DNA of 28,734 nt, from contig JAAAIG010000492.1 of assembly GCA_015852425.1 (NCBI GenBank), forward strand, positions 1-28,734, in the 5' to 3' direction. A program made the position numbers and the translations under genes. The notes under the pieces were generated by a model. It was not told the DNA's origin and searched no databases. It saw only the letters and a program-made list of their open reading frames with translations. Numbering within the stretch: position 1 is the first letter of the stretch; each line of letters begins with the position of its first letter. Positions 1 to 10,063 of the stretch are shown here, one piece after another. This stretch comes from Gryganskiella cystojenkinii (Eukaryota; Mortierellomycota; Mortierellomycetes; Mortierellales; Mortierellaceae).

Positions 1-46
<46 letters not shown>

Positions 47-56
47 GCAGCAGCAA
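1..56. repeat. CAA/CAG trinucleotide repeat (polyQ coding)
   Basis: Uninterrupted CAA codons pass into CAG codons and encode polyglutamine at the left edge of the partial gene. The tract touches the window edge, so its full length is unknown. Confidence 0.9.
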
Positions 57-2177
57 CCATCACCACCACCCCAACGAGCAACTCACCAACCCTGGCTCGA
101 CATAACCGCGCAGGACTCGGCTACTATCCCTCCTGCACTCATCGAAACCGTCAACAGTCTCCTCCACCACATGACCTACCCAGACGACAAGAAAGAACAA
201 GACCTCATACAACAGGAACAAGCCATTGTCATCCAAAATCCAGCCAACCCAACCTCGAACGAAATCCAAGCCCTTTTAAAGTTCAACCAAACTCGACTCA
301 ATCAACGTTTCCTTTTCAAAGCCCAGGTCCTGGCGCGATATCAAAACTTTGATGTCAACCTCTTGAAAAGTTTTCGTCCTGAAGACCGTGCCTTTGTCGA
401 CAAGGTCCGGACTCAACTTCGGTTACGCAAAGATTATGTAATGGACCAACTTGCACAGGAGTGTGGCTCACTCAAGGCCGATATCAAGGAATTACAAGAC
501 TTGCTCGAGTTCATGACAGAATACGATCGGAAACAACAAGAGGAGGCCCGGATAGAGCAGGCAGCCAGGACCCGAACAGCCGTTGATCTGGATCCCTCGA
601 ACCCAGAACACGTCGCGTTGCAACAAGTCTTTGGACTGAGCGAGATCCCCGTTGTCATGGGCACGGACGAGACAGATTATGCCAACGTCCCGAAACGTGT
701 CTTTTTCAACAGTGGCGCACCTGAACTCGTCTTGACTCCTAGCGAGTCTGACGAGAACAGTATTATCCAGGGGATGGTTCAGAGGATCATGTTGTTCCGA
801 AGGCACTTTGAAGAGTTCTATCGGGAACAGCTCACTGACTTTCTCTTTGAGAAGATGGCTTGGATCTATATGGCTGAGAGCCTGAGAAGGATCCCCGCGA
901 CTTGGGTCTCTTCTTCATCCTCTTCCTCTGGTGTAACTGGGGACGAGTTGGCACAACGGTACCTAGACATAGTTCTCGAGAAACCCCAGCAAGAACGGAC
1001 TTGGGAACATGCCTCAGTATCGCTCAACAAGACTCTCCGGCTGGACACCTTAGGCCCTTACCTCGGAAATCTGATCTGCCACCTCCGACCCAAAAAAGAC
1101 GAGTTCACATTGTACATCGGCAAGATCATGTTGTTGATGGACGCAACCGGCATCCCGGACGATCAGTGGGGTGCGCTCATCCTAGCTATAGGTACGGCAC
1201 TCTCGGATTTTGGTTACCAAGCCGTAATGAGCGAGTATGGATCGTTCCACAATATCAAGTCGTTGAAGGGATTTCTTCGGTTCCTGCTATCTGTCCCCGG
1301 AGCCTCTGAGGGACCTAGGACCAACCGGAATCATTTCTTTTTGTTGAGACACGGAGGCGAACGCGGCGCCGCGATTGTCCGTCAACAGTTGGAACAGTTG
1401 GATAAAGCTCAAACCGACAATGTTTCGAAAACGACTCCTACGACTGTGACGACTCAAACGGCTCCAACGATGGCAGCAGTGACACCGTCAGTTGTGGCAA
1501 CACCAACATTAGCACCAACATCAGCACCAACATCAGCTCCATCGTCAGCACCAACATCAGCACCAACATCAGCTCCAACATATGCATCAATAATGGCTGC
1601 ATTCAGAGCATCACAAGCAGCTCATAAAGCAGCCATTTCTGCAGTGCCAATGTCGTTACCTAGTCCGTTTGATGCGGGCAATAGCTGGCTTGGTGCATTT
1701 CCAGGTTCTAACCTGGTGCCCCGCAAGAGGGGTAACCTTTACCACGATCAAGGCGAGGATGAGTACAACACTAGCAGCGACGCTCAGGAGGACCACGATG
1801 ATGCTGAGTCCACTGTCAGTCATCGCAGCCACGACAGCAACAACAACAGCAACAACAGACATCCTGGCCGCAACAACAATAATAACAACAGTAACCACGG
1901 TCATCAAACCCAGCGAAGCCAAAACTTCAAGAACAATAATCGGTCGACCCCGTCATGGCATCATAATCAAAACAACAAGAACGAAAACATTCAACACAAG
2001 AACAATAACAATAACCAGCGTTCGGATCAAAACAGCAACAATACCAAGAGAAGAAAGGTTAGCAACCCATGCCAGTACACTCAAAAATGTGCCACCATGC
2101 CCAACAAGCATGAAGCCTACAGGTGTTATTTCATGTTAAAGGATCGGCAGAAGCAGATGACTCCCAGTTCGCCATGA
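3..2177 (+). CDS. Gln/Asn-rich protein with C-terminal CCHC-like cluster (5'-partial)
   Basis: The frame is open from base 3, so the gene starts outside the window; the first ATG inside is at 171. The visible 724 residues begin with about 18 glutamines and a proline-rich stretch. A mostly helical middle follows (about nt 250-1400), then a tandem Ser-Ala-Pro-Thr repeat, then an Asn/His-rich tail. The end carries a basic cluster (TKRRKVS), possibly a nuclear signal, directly before C-X5-C-X6-H-X4-C at nt 2070-2126. The H-X4-C spacing matches retroviral-type zinc knuckles, but the first spacing is wider than the usual C-X2-C. I do not recognise a family. A retroelement Gag-like or domesticated Gag protein is possible; no protease, reverse transcriptase or integrase follows, because a convergent histone chaperone gene starts 75 nt beyond the stop. 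The long frame argues for a real gene; its function is unknown. Confidence 0.7.
1508..1580 (+). repeat. 12-bp tandem repeat coding Ser-Ala-Pro-Thr
   Basis: About six copies of a 12-bp unit close to CCAACATCAGCA, some with CAGCT or CATCG variants, sit inside the first gene and encode a short SAPT repeat. It is a low-complexity linker between the helical region and the Asn/His-rich tail. Confidence 0.8.
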
Positions 2178-2194
2178 AAAAGATAACAACAGAA

Positions 2195-2200
2195 AATAAA
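2195..2200 (+). terminator. Poly(A) signal of the first gene
   Basis: AATAAA lies 18 nt past the stop of the CCHC-like gene, within an A-rich stretch holding two further near copies (to about 2214). The convergent RTT106 stop is only about 50 nt further on, so the two 3' UTRs probably overlap. Confidence 0.5.
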
Positions 2201-2251
2201 GAATAAAAAATAAACATATCAGAAATGTGTTGCAAAAATGTTAAAAAGAGT

Positions 2252-4006
2252 TTAATCCTCTTCTAATTCATCTTCTTCTACCTCACTCTCCTCTGGGGCT
2301 CCATCTTCTTCTTCCTCCTCTTCCTCATCGTCCTCCTCATCGTCTTCGCTATCGTCGCCAAGACTCTCCTCGCCGAGATCTACCTCCTTTGGTTTCTTGG
2401 CCTTGGGGGCAGGCTTGGACGGTTGTGAGGGGGCGAGCTCATCCTCCTCTTCGGCTTCTGCATCTTCGTCCCCGCTTCCTTCTTCTTCATCCTCATCTCC
2501 ATCAGCCTCTTCACCTTCACTACCGCTTCCACTCTCACCCGGGTTCGAGTCGTATTCCTCCATAACGTGGTCTTCATCACTCTCAGGTGCGAAATCCTCA
2601 TCCTCCTCATCGTCATCATCGTCCTCGTCATTCGACTTTTTCTTGGACTGACTCGAGGAAACGCCACCTGATTCCTCATCACCCGAGCCCTCCTCGCCAT
2701 CGGCTTGACGGTTCCGTTTCTTGGACCCTGCACTTGTGTTTGCCTTGTCCTTAGCCTTGAGGTCCTCGCTCAGACTTCGGTCCCGGATACCGGACTTCTT
2801 GATCCAGTCCTCGACCCGCTCGAATTCCTTACGATCAACCATTGAGAATCCAACCGTACGTTTACCAGATCCGGCTTCTTTGCTGCTCTCTGGTGGGACG
2901 CCCTCGAGATCCTCGATAGAGCAAGATTCAGAGTTCAGGACGACCTCAAAATCAAAGGTTCGGGTCATGACCGAGTGAACACCGATGGCCTCGATACCTG
3001 TCGTGGGGAGGAAAAGAATCGGTTTCCGGAAGGCAAAAAGTAGACCGGTTGGGAGAAGGTACATGGTGCCTTGGTTGGATTTGAGATGGGTTGAAAAGTG
3101 TGGGTAGGCCGGTGTACCTTGTCCTGAGGTCAAAACGGTTGAAGGGGAGGGATTCAAATCCAGACAGCTGTAAAACGCTGGAGTGGATCGATGCATCATA
3201 TAGGCGAGGACAGAGATCAAGATTTGATCAGGTTTCGTGCACCGCGCCGCAGATACCGTTCCATTGCTCTTGTTGTTATCATTTTCAGAGGGTGTAGGAG
3301 TCGAAATGATCGAAGCCCTGAGATCCTCGACCAAGCCGACGAGAGTCTTGTGTTCATCATGAAACGTGAGCGAGAAGTCCTTGCCGTCGTCTGCAAGAGG
3401 TACAGCCCAGATCGCATCCTTGGCGCCATTGCTTCCGCCTTGAGCCATCAGATCCGCATGTCGGAACCAAAGGATCAAAGCTGTTTGCTTCGTGGTCCTT
3501 TCCAAAAAGGGGACGGCGACGACTCGATGGATCGCTGAATATGGGGCCTGACAGATCACTTCTTGGTTGGTTGGCGTTGCGGTTTTGATGGCCACGTGAT
3601 CCTTGTGAAGCGAGAGAACGAGTTTTTTGCGTACGGGATGCAAAAAAGAGAGTGGGGAGGTCGAGTAGATGGCAGGTCCGATATCCGCTCGTGCAAGTGT
3701 TGATGAAGGTGGGACAGAGACTGTTGTTGTTGTGGCTGTTGGGGAAGAGGCTGTAGACGAGGTAGCCGAGGTAGACTTTTGAAAGAACTGGGCGATTCCA
3801 TGGCCCTCGAGTTTTGGTCGTTTGGCGTCGGGTTGTTGTGATGAGGCTGTAAAGGAGGACTGACGAGCTTGGAAGTAAGCGAGAACACGCGTCATGAGCT
3901 GAGCGGCATCCGGGTGTGAGGTGATGAATGAGGAGATGTCGTTTTGAAGGTCCTGGTCCTCTGCGAGGGTGGCAGCGATGAGTTGCTGCTGCTGCGGGGA
4001 AGTCAT
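2252..4006 (-). CDS. RTT106: Rtt106-family histone chaperone
   Basis: A 584-residue intronless protein. Rtt106 binds H3-H4 (preferring H3K56ac) and acts with CAF-1 in replication-coupled nucleosome assembly and in silencing. The order of parts fits the family: an N-terminal helical dimerisation segment (about 12-48); a disordered Ser/Thr-rich linker (50-105) with KRPKLEGHGIAQFFQK; a first PH-like domain (about 108-235); a second (about 255-405) containing GLLFAFRKPILFLP and ending in VEDWIKK; and a very acidic Asp/Glu/Ser tail (about 435-584). The N-terminal segment and the absence of an SSRP1-type N-terminal domain favour Rtt106 over Pob3/SSRP1. At 584 residues it exceeds yeast Rtt106 (455) mainly through the tail. 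The ATG is the first in frame. Confidence 0.9.
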   Translation of the reverse strand: MTSPQQQQLIAATLAEDQDLQNDISSFITSHPDAAQLMTRVLAYFQARQSSFTASSQQPDAKRPKLEGHGIAQFFQKSTSATSSTASSPTATTTTVSVPPSSTLARADIGPAIYSTSPLSFLHPVRKKLVLSLHKDHVAIKTATPTNQEVICQAPYSAIHRVVAVPFLERTTKQTALILWFRHADLMAQGGSNGAKDAIWAVPLADDGKDFSLTFHDEHKTLVGLVEDLRASIISTPTPSENDNNKSNGTVSAARCTKPDQILISVLAYMMHRSTPAFYSCLDLNPSPSTVLTSGQGTPAYPHFSTHLKSNQGTMYLLPTGLLFAFRKPILFLPTTGIEAIGVHSVMTRTFDFEVVLNSESCSIEDLEGVPPESSKEAGSGKRTVGFSMVDRKEFERVEDWIKKSGIRDRSLSEDLKAKDKANTSAGSKKRNRQADGEEGSGDEESGGVSSSQSKKKSNDEDDDDDEEDEDFAPESDEDHVMEEYDSNPGESGSGSEGEEADGDEDEEEGSGDEDAEAEEEDELAPSQPSKPAPKAKKPKEVDLGEESLGDDSEDDEEDDEEEEEEEDGAPEESEVEEDELEED

Positions 4007-4307
4007 CGTCTCGTGTACCCGTTTGGTTGATTCCCCTTTTCCTTGATTGGACTTTATTCCCGTGAGACGCTGTGGGATGAGAGTGCTTCAATGAAAGAGA
4101 CAAAAACAATGGAGTCTATTTGTTGCCACCACGAAGCACCAAGGACGCGAATTGAGTTGGTGGCTTGTACATCACGTGCAATGGAGATCTCTTTGATCTT
4201 CCTGCGGGCTGAAAAAAAATACCGAGAAAGGCTCTTATTCCCACACAACTCTCAAACTGCGGATATGGCAATGCTTAAAATGCAACACACGCGCCACTTC
4301 TATCATA

Positions 4308-4339
<32 letters not shown>

Positions 4340-4430
4340 GCTCTCTCTTTCTTTCTTTACCATCATCATCTTCACTCAATCGTCGATCAGTCATTGCCTC
4401 CTCTCCTCCCTTTTCTCTTTAATATCGCAA
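4007..4430. promoter_or_regulatory. Divergent promoter region RTT106 / F-box gene
   Basis: 424 nt between two divergently transcribed starts. It contains a CT microsatellite close to the F-box start and purine-rich stretches on the other side. I see no convincing TATA box and no supported gene. Confidence 0.5.
4307..4357. repeat. CT/CTTT microsatellite
   Basis: About 50 nt of almost pure (CT)n with CTTT interruptions lie 75-125 nt upstream of the F-box gene ATG, on its coding strand. Pyrimidine tracts are common in fungal core promoters, so a role in transcription start is plausible but not shown. Confidence 0.85.
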
Positions 4431-7400
4431 ATGGACGCCATCGGTAAGTATCAGCTTTTGATTCTCGAGTCAATATCACTTGTCCCTCGATCTGCCTTCA
4501 AAACTTCAGATTTTTTTTTGGCTTTTCCCTCATACTTTCCTATTTTTTCAAATAGCGCATCCCAACTTCCGTCCACAAAGTCTCCCCAACGAGTGCTTCT
4601 TGATCGTGATCGATCACCTGAGAGACGACCTTCGGACCCTGCACTCGCTCTTGACCGTCAACCGGTTCATGTTCCATGCGACTCTCCCTCACATCCTTCA
4701 TAAACCCTTTGACACCTGGAGGGCTCATTTGTGCAATATGGACAACTCGATCCGCAGCGAACAGATCTTTGCCTTGCTCCTAGTCTCTATTCTCCGTTAT
4801 CACCCTTACAAGACGACAACAACAACATCGACACCATCAGTAGAAACCACAGCAGCGAACAACAAAGCCTTGATCAGCAGACACCCAGCCGAAGAACTTG
4901 TGCGCCGATTTGGCTTGCAGTTTCAAGACCGAGAGCAGCTGGAGAAATTTCCTTTACTCATGGAGTATCTTAATGACAACAATCCTCAGAGGAGAAACAA
5001 CATGACCGTCGACTACTCGACCTTCCTGGCAGATCTCGCCAACATTAAGTGGGTGTACATACGCGATAAGTTTTTCCGTCTGCGTCGTCTGCCTTTCACA
5101 ATGGAGGATCGATTTGGTGATCTCGGGACCGAGACCATGGTCCTCGATGTTGATGATGATGAAGAAGAAGATCCCGATCAAGATCGAGATGAGGATCGCG
5201 TTCATGACCAGGACCAACAGCAACATGAACATTACCGAGACGCGGTCTGGTTTGCGTTTCGAAAACTAGTCCTCCAAACCTGCGCCGAGTCCTTCACACA
5301 CCTTGACTGGAGCCTTCACAAGGACGATCCCTATCTTTTATTGCCTCTGGCGAACCGAATGGCACGTCTCCGAACTCTCTCCATCGTTTGGGGGACGATC
5401 GTGGATCAGGATGCCTTACAAGCGGTCAAGTTTTTTCAGATCCATCGCCAGACTTTTCCGAGTCAGTGCCTCCACTTGGAAATGAACACCAGTTGGATTA
5501 GTTATCTCTTGCATCAAACGCTTGCGAATTCAGAGTTGTCATTTCGCAAGTCCAAGATGATCCAATACATCCGCCCCAAAATGATGCTCTACCACGCGCA
5601 AAAACAACCTTTGGTCATGGACGGTTCCTTTGTCCTGGATTTTTTTGAAACAGTTACCCTAGACACCGACGAGTCAAGCAAGATCCTTCTTGATCAAGTC
5701 CGAGAATTTATTGATAACGACGAAAATCGACAGCTGTACAGGGAACCTTCATCCTCATCCTCCGACTACGTTCATGATCTGGGACCAAGACATAAATTCC
5801 TTGAGGCATGCACAAATCTTGTCTCGATTCGGGAATGGGTCACGCACAGGGATATGTTTGCGTGGGCTGTGATCGCAAAGCGGGATCGGCTTGCGAACAA
5901 GATGGCATCTCAGCAAGTGGTATACCCCAAGAACTACTCCTACCTCCGTCACTACCGTCACTACCATCACCAACACTCTGCTCTTCCGCCGTCGGCATTT
6001 AGAATCCCAAAACTCTCACATGTCACCTTGATTTCAAGAACCAGGGCAACCTATCATGATATCCTGACCTGTGCCAACGATGCCCTCGAGGCTTTCTCTG
6101 AGAGCCTGCACTCGATCGATCTCACAGCGACCATGGAAGAGTCCAATCCGACCATCTTTCAAACCCCGAGCTGGATCCAGGGTCGACAGGACCTCCGATG
6201 CACGGGGTTGTTATTCCCATACGCTTTGCCCTATCTTACAACGCTTCGACTCGACTTTGAGGACTATGCAGGTGGGCTGGTCGCACTTGGTGATTTGACT
6301 GCAAAGACATGTCCCGTCCTCGAGAGTCTTTGGGTTCGGATGGGTGTAGAGATTACGTCCCAGCGGCTTGATGGCGAGAGCGCCAACCAGGATCTTGAGG
6401 GTAACAATGATGACGACGACGAAGAGGATCTCGATTCTTCACAGACTGAGGAGGATCTGGAGGCAGTCGTAGAGGAGCTGGACAAGAACAGGGACAACAA
6501 GTACAAGACCCGACCTCCGAAAAGATGGCACCTGTTCCCCAAATTTGAGCTTCCCAGGTTGAAAACGTTGATTCTGATCGGCACAGCTGCTCTACGATTC
6601 GATTATGACTCGCTGACAACGCTGCCGAAATTGGAATGCCTTGACCTGACCTGTGCCGAGAACCATGCGCTCAACGAACAACTCAGTCGGATCCCGCGAT
6701 TGTCCCATCATCTCGGTCTAGATGACTCGACCCCGAAATGGGGTTTAGATACCTGGTCGCGCGTGTCCCTGCCAAGGTTACAAACGTTGAGGATGGAGGG
6801 ACCGCCCGCGTACGTGTTTGAGTTTTCTTGGTTGGAGGCAATAATGCCAGCCCTAGAAAATCTGACTTTGGAGGTTGGAGGGTCCTTCTCTGTCGTAGCA
6901 GGTCCCGCAGCGGCACCGTTGAGTGTTTCCTCGGGTCTCTGTCGTGCCATCGACCCAATAATCCTTGCAACTGCAACCACGACAACAGCCTACGGCACCA
7001 CCTCCAGAGCCGAACCGAGAACCAGAAGATTGTCGTCGTCGACGTTGATATGTGTCAGTCTTTGGGGTCCCTGGATTACAACAGCGGAGACGATGCACAC
7101 CTTGGCTGGGTGGATTCAGGGTCCCAAGTTGAGAGATTTGCGCCTCCACCGCGTGCCCTCTTCTCGGTCTTTGACGTCTGTAGACGACAGCAGCGCTGAC
7201 GACCTCAGCAACAATGACTCGGGTTCCAGTCAAGATCAAGATCCTTCCGCCTTAGCCCTAGTTGCTCCAACAACAACGGAAGAGCAACTTTCCTCTTCCT
7301 CTTCTTCAGATTTCGAGCTCTTTCGTGTATTGTTGGACGAGATTGGGACTAGAAGCGAATCCCTCAAACACGTCGAGCTTGATTTGTGTGATCTGACCAA

Positions 7401-7500
7401 GGACGAGCTCAAGACTTTGAACTTGGAATCACTGGAGAGAAACGATTACAAGTACATGTTCGTCATGGCCGATGGAACTTTCCTCGTTCGAAAGCAATGA
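4431..7500 (+). CDS. F-box/leucine-rich-repeat-like protein (985 aa, 2 exons)
   Basis: Proposed splice: join(4431..4443,4556..7500), giving 985 residues. Exon 1 is 13 nt (ATG GAC GCC ATC G), followed by GTAAGTATC and a 112-nt intron ending TTCAAATAG. Joining restores an F-box at residues 13-58 (SLPNECFLIVIDHL, then LLTVNRFMFHATLP); the unspliced frame would begin inside the intron. F-box proteins recruit substrates to SCF ubiquitin ligases through Skp1. The rest shows irregular leucine-rich segments (LPRLKTLILIG, LPKLECLDL, LPRLQTLRMEG, LRDLRLHRVP), interrupted by acidic inserts near nt 5140-5220 and 6400-6500 and a serine-rich run near 7290. Its substrate cannot be predicted. The exon 2 frame is certain; the tiny exon 1 is a strong inference. 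Confidence 0.85.
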
Positions 7501-7532
7501 ATGGGGTTGTAAAAAGAATGTATCATACATAT

Positions 7533-7538
7533 AATAAA
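7533..7538 (+). terminator. Poly(A) signal of the F-box gene
   Basis: AATAAA lies 33 nt past the TGA of the F-box/LRR gene, in AT-rich sequence. Confidence 0.55.
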
Positions 7539-7593
7539 ATTGTCATCAGCATCAATATCCGTATATACGTTTGTATGTATTAATATCTCGCTT

Positions 7594-7599
7594 TTTATT
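7594..7599 (-). terminator. Poly(A) signal of the kinase gene
   Basis: On the minus strand AATAAA lies about 66 nt past the kinase stop at 7665. It faces the plus-strand signal at 7533, so cleavage sites of the two convergent genes should fall within a few tens of bases of each other. Confidence 0.5.
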
Positions 7600-7664
7600 T
7601 ACTTATATTACATGGTCAAAATTGTGTATGGTACATATGAGCTGATGAGCGCATCATTCTTTGT

Positions 7665-10063
7665 TTAGTGTACAGGAGAGACTGGGATGGCAGTCGTCGA
7701 CGCCATGACATCGGCCGATACAGAGGTTTCCTCTTCCTCACAGGCACAGTCCTCTTGACATTGCTCAGGCTTGGTCTTTGGGTTGCAGTTCGAGATCGAG
7801 TCTCCCAAATGATGAGGATGGTACGGACACATCTCGTCCACAGTGCAGGCATCGATCGATCGAACCCACTCATCCGCCAGGACCTCGGGCATCTTGGCAC
7901 GTTTCTCAGGATCGGTCTCCAACATCTTGCTCAGGATCTCGCGAGACTCTCGGGGCATGAGTTTCAAGAGACGGGCTTTACCGAATCCGGAAGGGTTGGC
8001 GAATGCCTCGAACGAGGGGTCGACATCGGCTTTAGGAAGCGTCCAGGGGAAACGACGGAGTGTCATGCAGACAAAGATGATACCCAAAGACCAGACATCC
8101 GCACCACAGGGGTCATGCTCCTCTTGAGAAAAGACCTCGGGAGCAATGTAAGGGTCTGAACCAGAGACACCTAGTAACGAGGATCACAAAACAATCTGCA
8201 GTCAGTAAAAGATGCAATCACTGATCATCAAACAAACAAATATGCAGGGACGAGCCGTTAAGAGATGCATAAAGATCAAAAAAAAAAAAAAGTACCTTTG
8301 GCCATGTGCGTCTTAGACTCGAACGGCAATCGATAGACCATCGAACACCCAAAATCAATAATCTTGACAATGCCTTGATCGTTCATCACACAGTTATCCA
8401 ACTTCAAATCTCTGTGAGCGACACCCATTTCGTGCAAATAAGCAACACCCTCGGCAATGCCCTTGAAGCAACACGCAATCTCGTCTCGTTCCATGGCCCC
8501 GGACATGACCGCCGTGAACAACTCGTGCTTGGCAAACTCCATCACCTCGTAAAACGAGTCTGTCGACGACCCTCCAGGGCTTGAAGACGATTTTTCTTGA
8601 ATAATGTCCAAGGTCTGGATAATGTTGGGATGATGCAGAGTCGAGCCGAGACAGTACTCGGACGTGATCTTTTTGATATATGCACGTTCGTCCTCTTCGG
8701 GCTTGCGCTTTCGGAATTGTTTGATCGCAAAGAGTTTCTTGTCGGATTCACGACGGATCAGACGGACGGTGCCGCCGGTACCCTTTCCGAGAACCTTGCC
8801 CATCTTGCCGTATTTCTTGCGCAAGTCCGTCTCGATCTGGTTGCCGTGGCCTTGATGTGGGTGGTGATGTGCATGCGAGTGGTGCTGGATTTGACGGAGT
8901 GGAGACTTTTCACTGCCGGAAGAGGAAGCCGAACTCTTCTTCTTCATGGCCGAGGCGCCGCCGAGGTGCATCTCGTCCATCGCGGGTGACGTGGGCGTGA
9001 GCGGTGACAATGTAGGCGAGCTCGAGATCGAGATCGAGTTTGTCCGGGACTTGAAGAATCGCTTGAGGTCGTGGAAGATACCGTGAGAGGTTGAGCGGGC
9101 CGAGGTAAAAGAATCGCGACGACGGTGGAAAAGCATAGATCGACGCTTGGTCATGTTTGAGGCCACTGGAGCAGACGAAGACAGGATGCTAGACTCCTCA
9201 ATCTCAAAATGAGCGTTGTGGGCATGGGTCTTGGCTACAGGAATGGAAATAGGAATGGCCTGGTCCTTCTCTGTGGCGACAGAGTCGTCATCGGCAGTAC
9301 CAGCAGAAGAAACAGCGTCGCAATCAACAGACTCAATGTCGTCATCTTGATGCAGTTCAAGCGCAGTGGCAAGTTCCTCGGCGCAGACATCACCTTTCTT
9401 CACCTGAGTCGAGGTTGGCTGAGGGGCTTTAGGTGGTGCCTGAAGTAGGAATCCCTGGGACAAGCTGTTGTTGTTGCTGCTGTTGTGGTAGTGATGAGGT
9501 GCATGGCGGATTGGGGGTGAAGATGGCGAATGAGGAAAGATAGGAGAGTGAGGTGATGGAGGAGGATAGCTGACTCGCTGATGACTTCCGCGCTCTGCGC
9601 CATGTAGATGATGAAAATGGTGGTTGTGATAGGGGTGGAAATGACCGTCGATCATGTCGTTATCATGCGAGTTTTGTCTCGAGACTTCGATCGAGGTCGC
9701 CTCTGAGACGAGAACATCTGTCGAGTCGGTGTTGACTCTGCTCAACAACGGGCGACCGTTATGAACAGGGTTTAGAACTCGGTGTGAGTGAAAATGAGAA
9801 TTATGGAGTTGTTGTTGTTGGAGGTGAAGTTGATGCAAAGGGTGGATGGTGGCTTCTGTTGCTGACGAAACCGAAGACGACCAAGAGGAGCCAATAGAAG
9901 AGAGAGGCGATTCGGCCCCACTAGAAGCAGAGGGTAAGGAACAAGACGAAAAATCCGATTCGGTTTCGGATTCTGAGCCAATGTTGTGAAATCTTCCTTC
10001 CTGCTCTGTTTCTTGGACTTCAGCGTTTCCAAAATAGAGGGATGTTTCGATGATGGTCGACAT
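7665..10063 (-). CDS. Hal4/Sat4-Npr1-type Ser/Thr protein kinase
   Basis: complement(join(7665..8170,8296..10063)), 757 residues. The first 410 residues are disordered and rich in Ser, His and Gln. The kinase domain runs about 414-700: glycine loop GKGTGG at 426-431, catalytic Lys448 (FAIKQF), HRD with Asp552 ([10 protein letters not shown]), DFG with Asp570. The 125-nt intron (GTACT...ACTAG) interrupts the activation segment; splicing gives [16 protein letters not shown], then [10 protein letters not shown], as in yeast Hal4/Sat4, Hal5, Hrk1 and Npr1. Those fungal kinases control potassium and nutrient transporters at the plasma membrane. All catalytic residues are present. The tail after the domain has a cysteine cluster (718-733) and acidic residues. 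The exact orthologue in the family is uncertain. The ATG sits just after an A16 run on the plus strand. Confidence 0.93.

Noticed and set aside
902..1309. 135-codon plus-strand frame inside the first gene
   Set aside because: It overlaps the longer frame, lacks any motif and has the composition of an out-of-frame shadow.
1508..1580. Regular short repeats that could suggest a CRISPR array
   Set aside because: The units are 12 bp with no unique spacers and lie in frame within a coding region; it is a protein repeat.
2252..4006. Pob3/SSRP1 (FACT subunit) as identity of the chaperone
   Set aside because: The N-terminus is a short helical dimerisation segment followed by a disordered linker, and no SSRP1 N-terminal domain is present; Rtt106 fits better.
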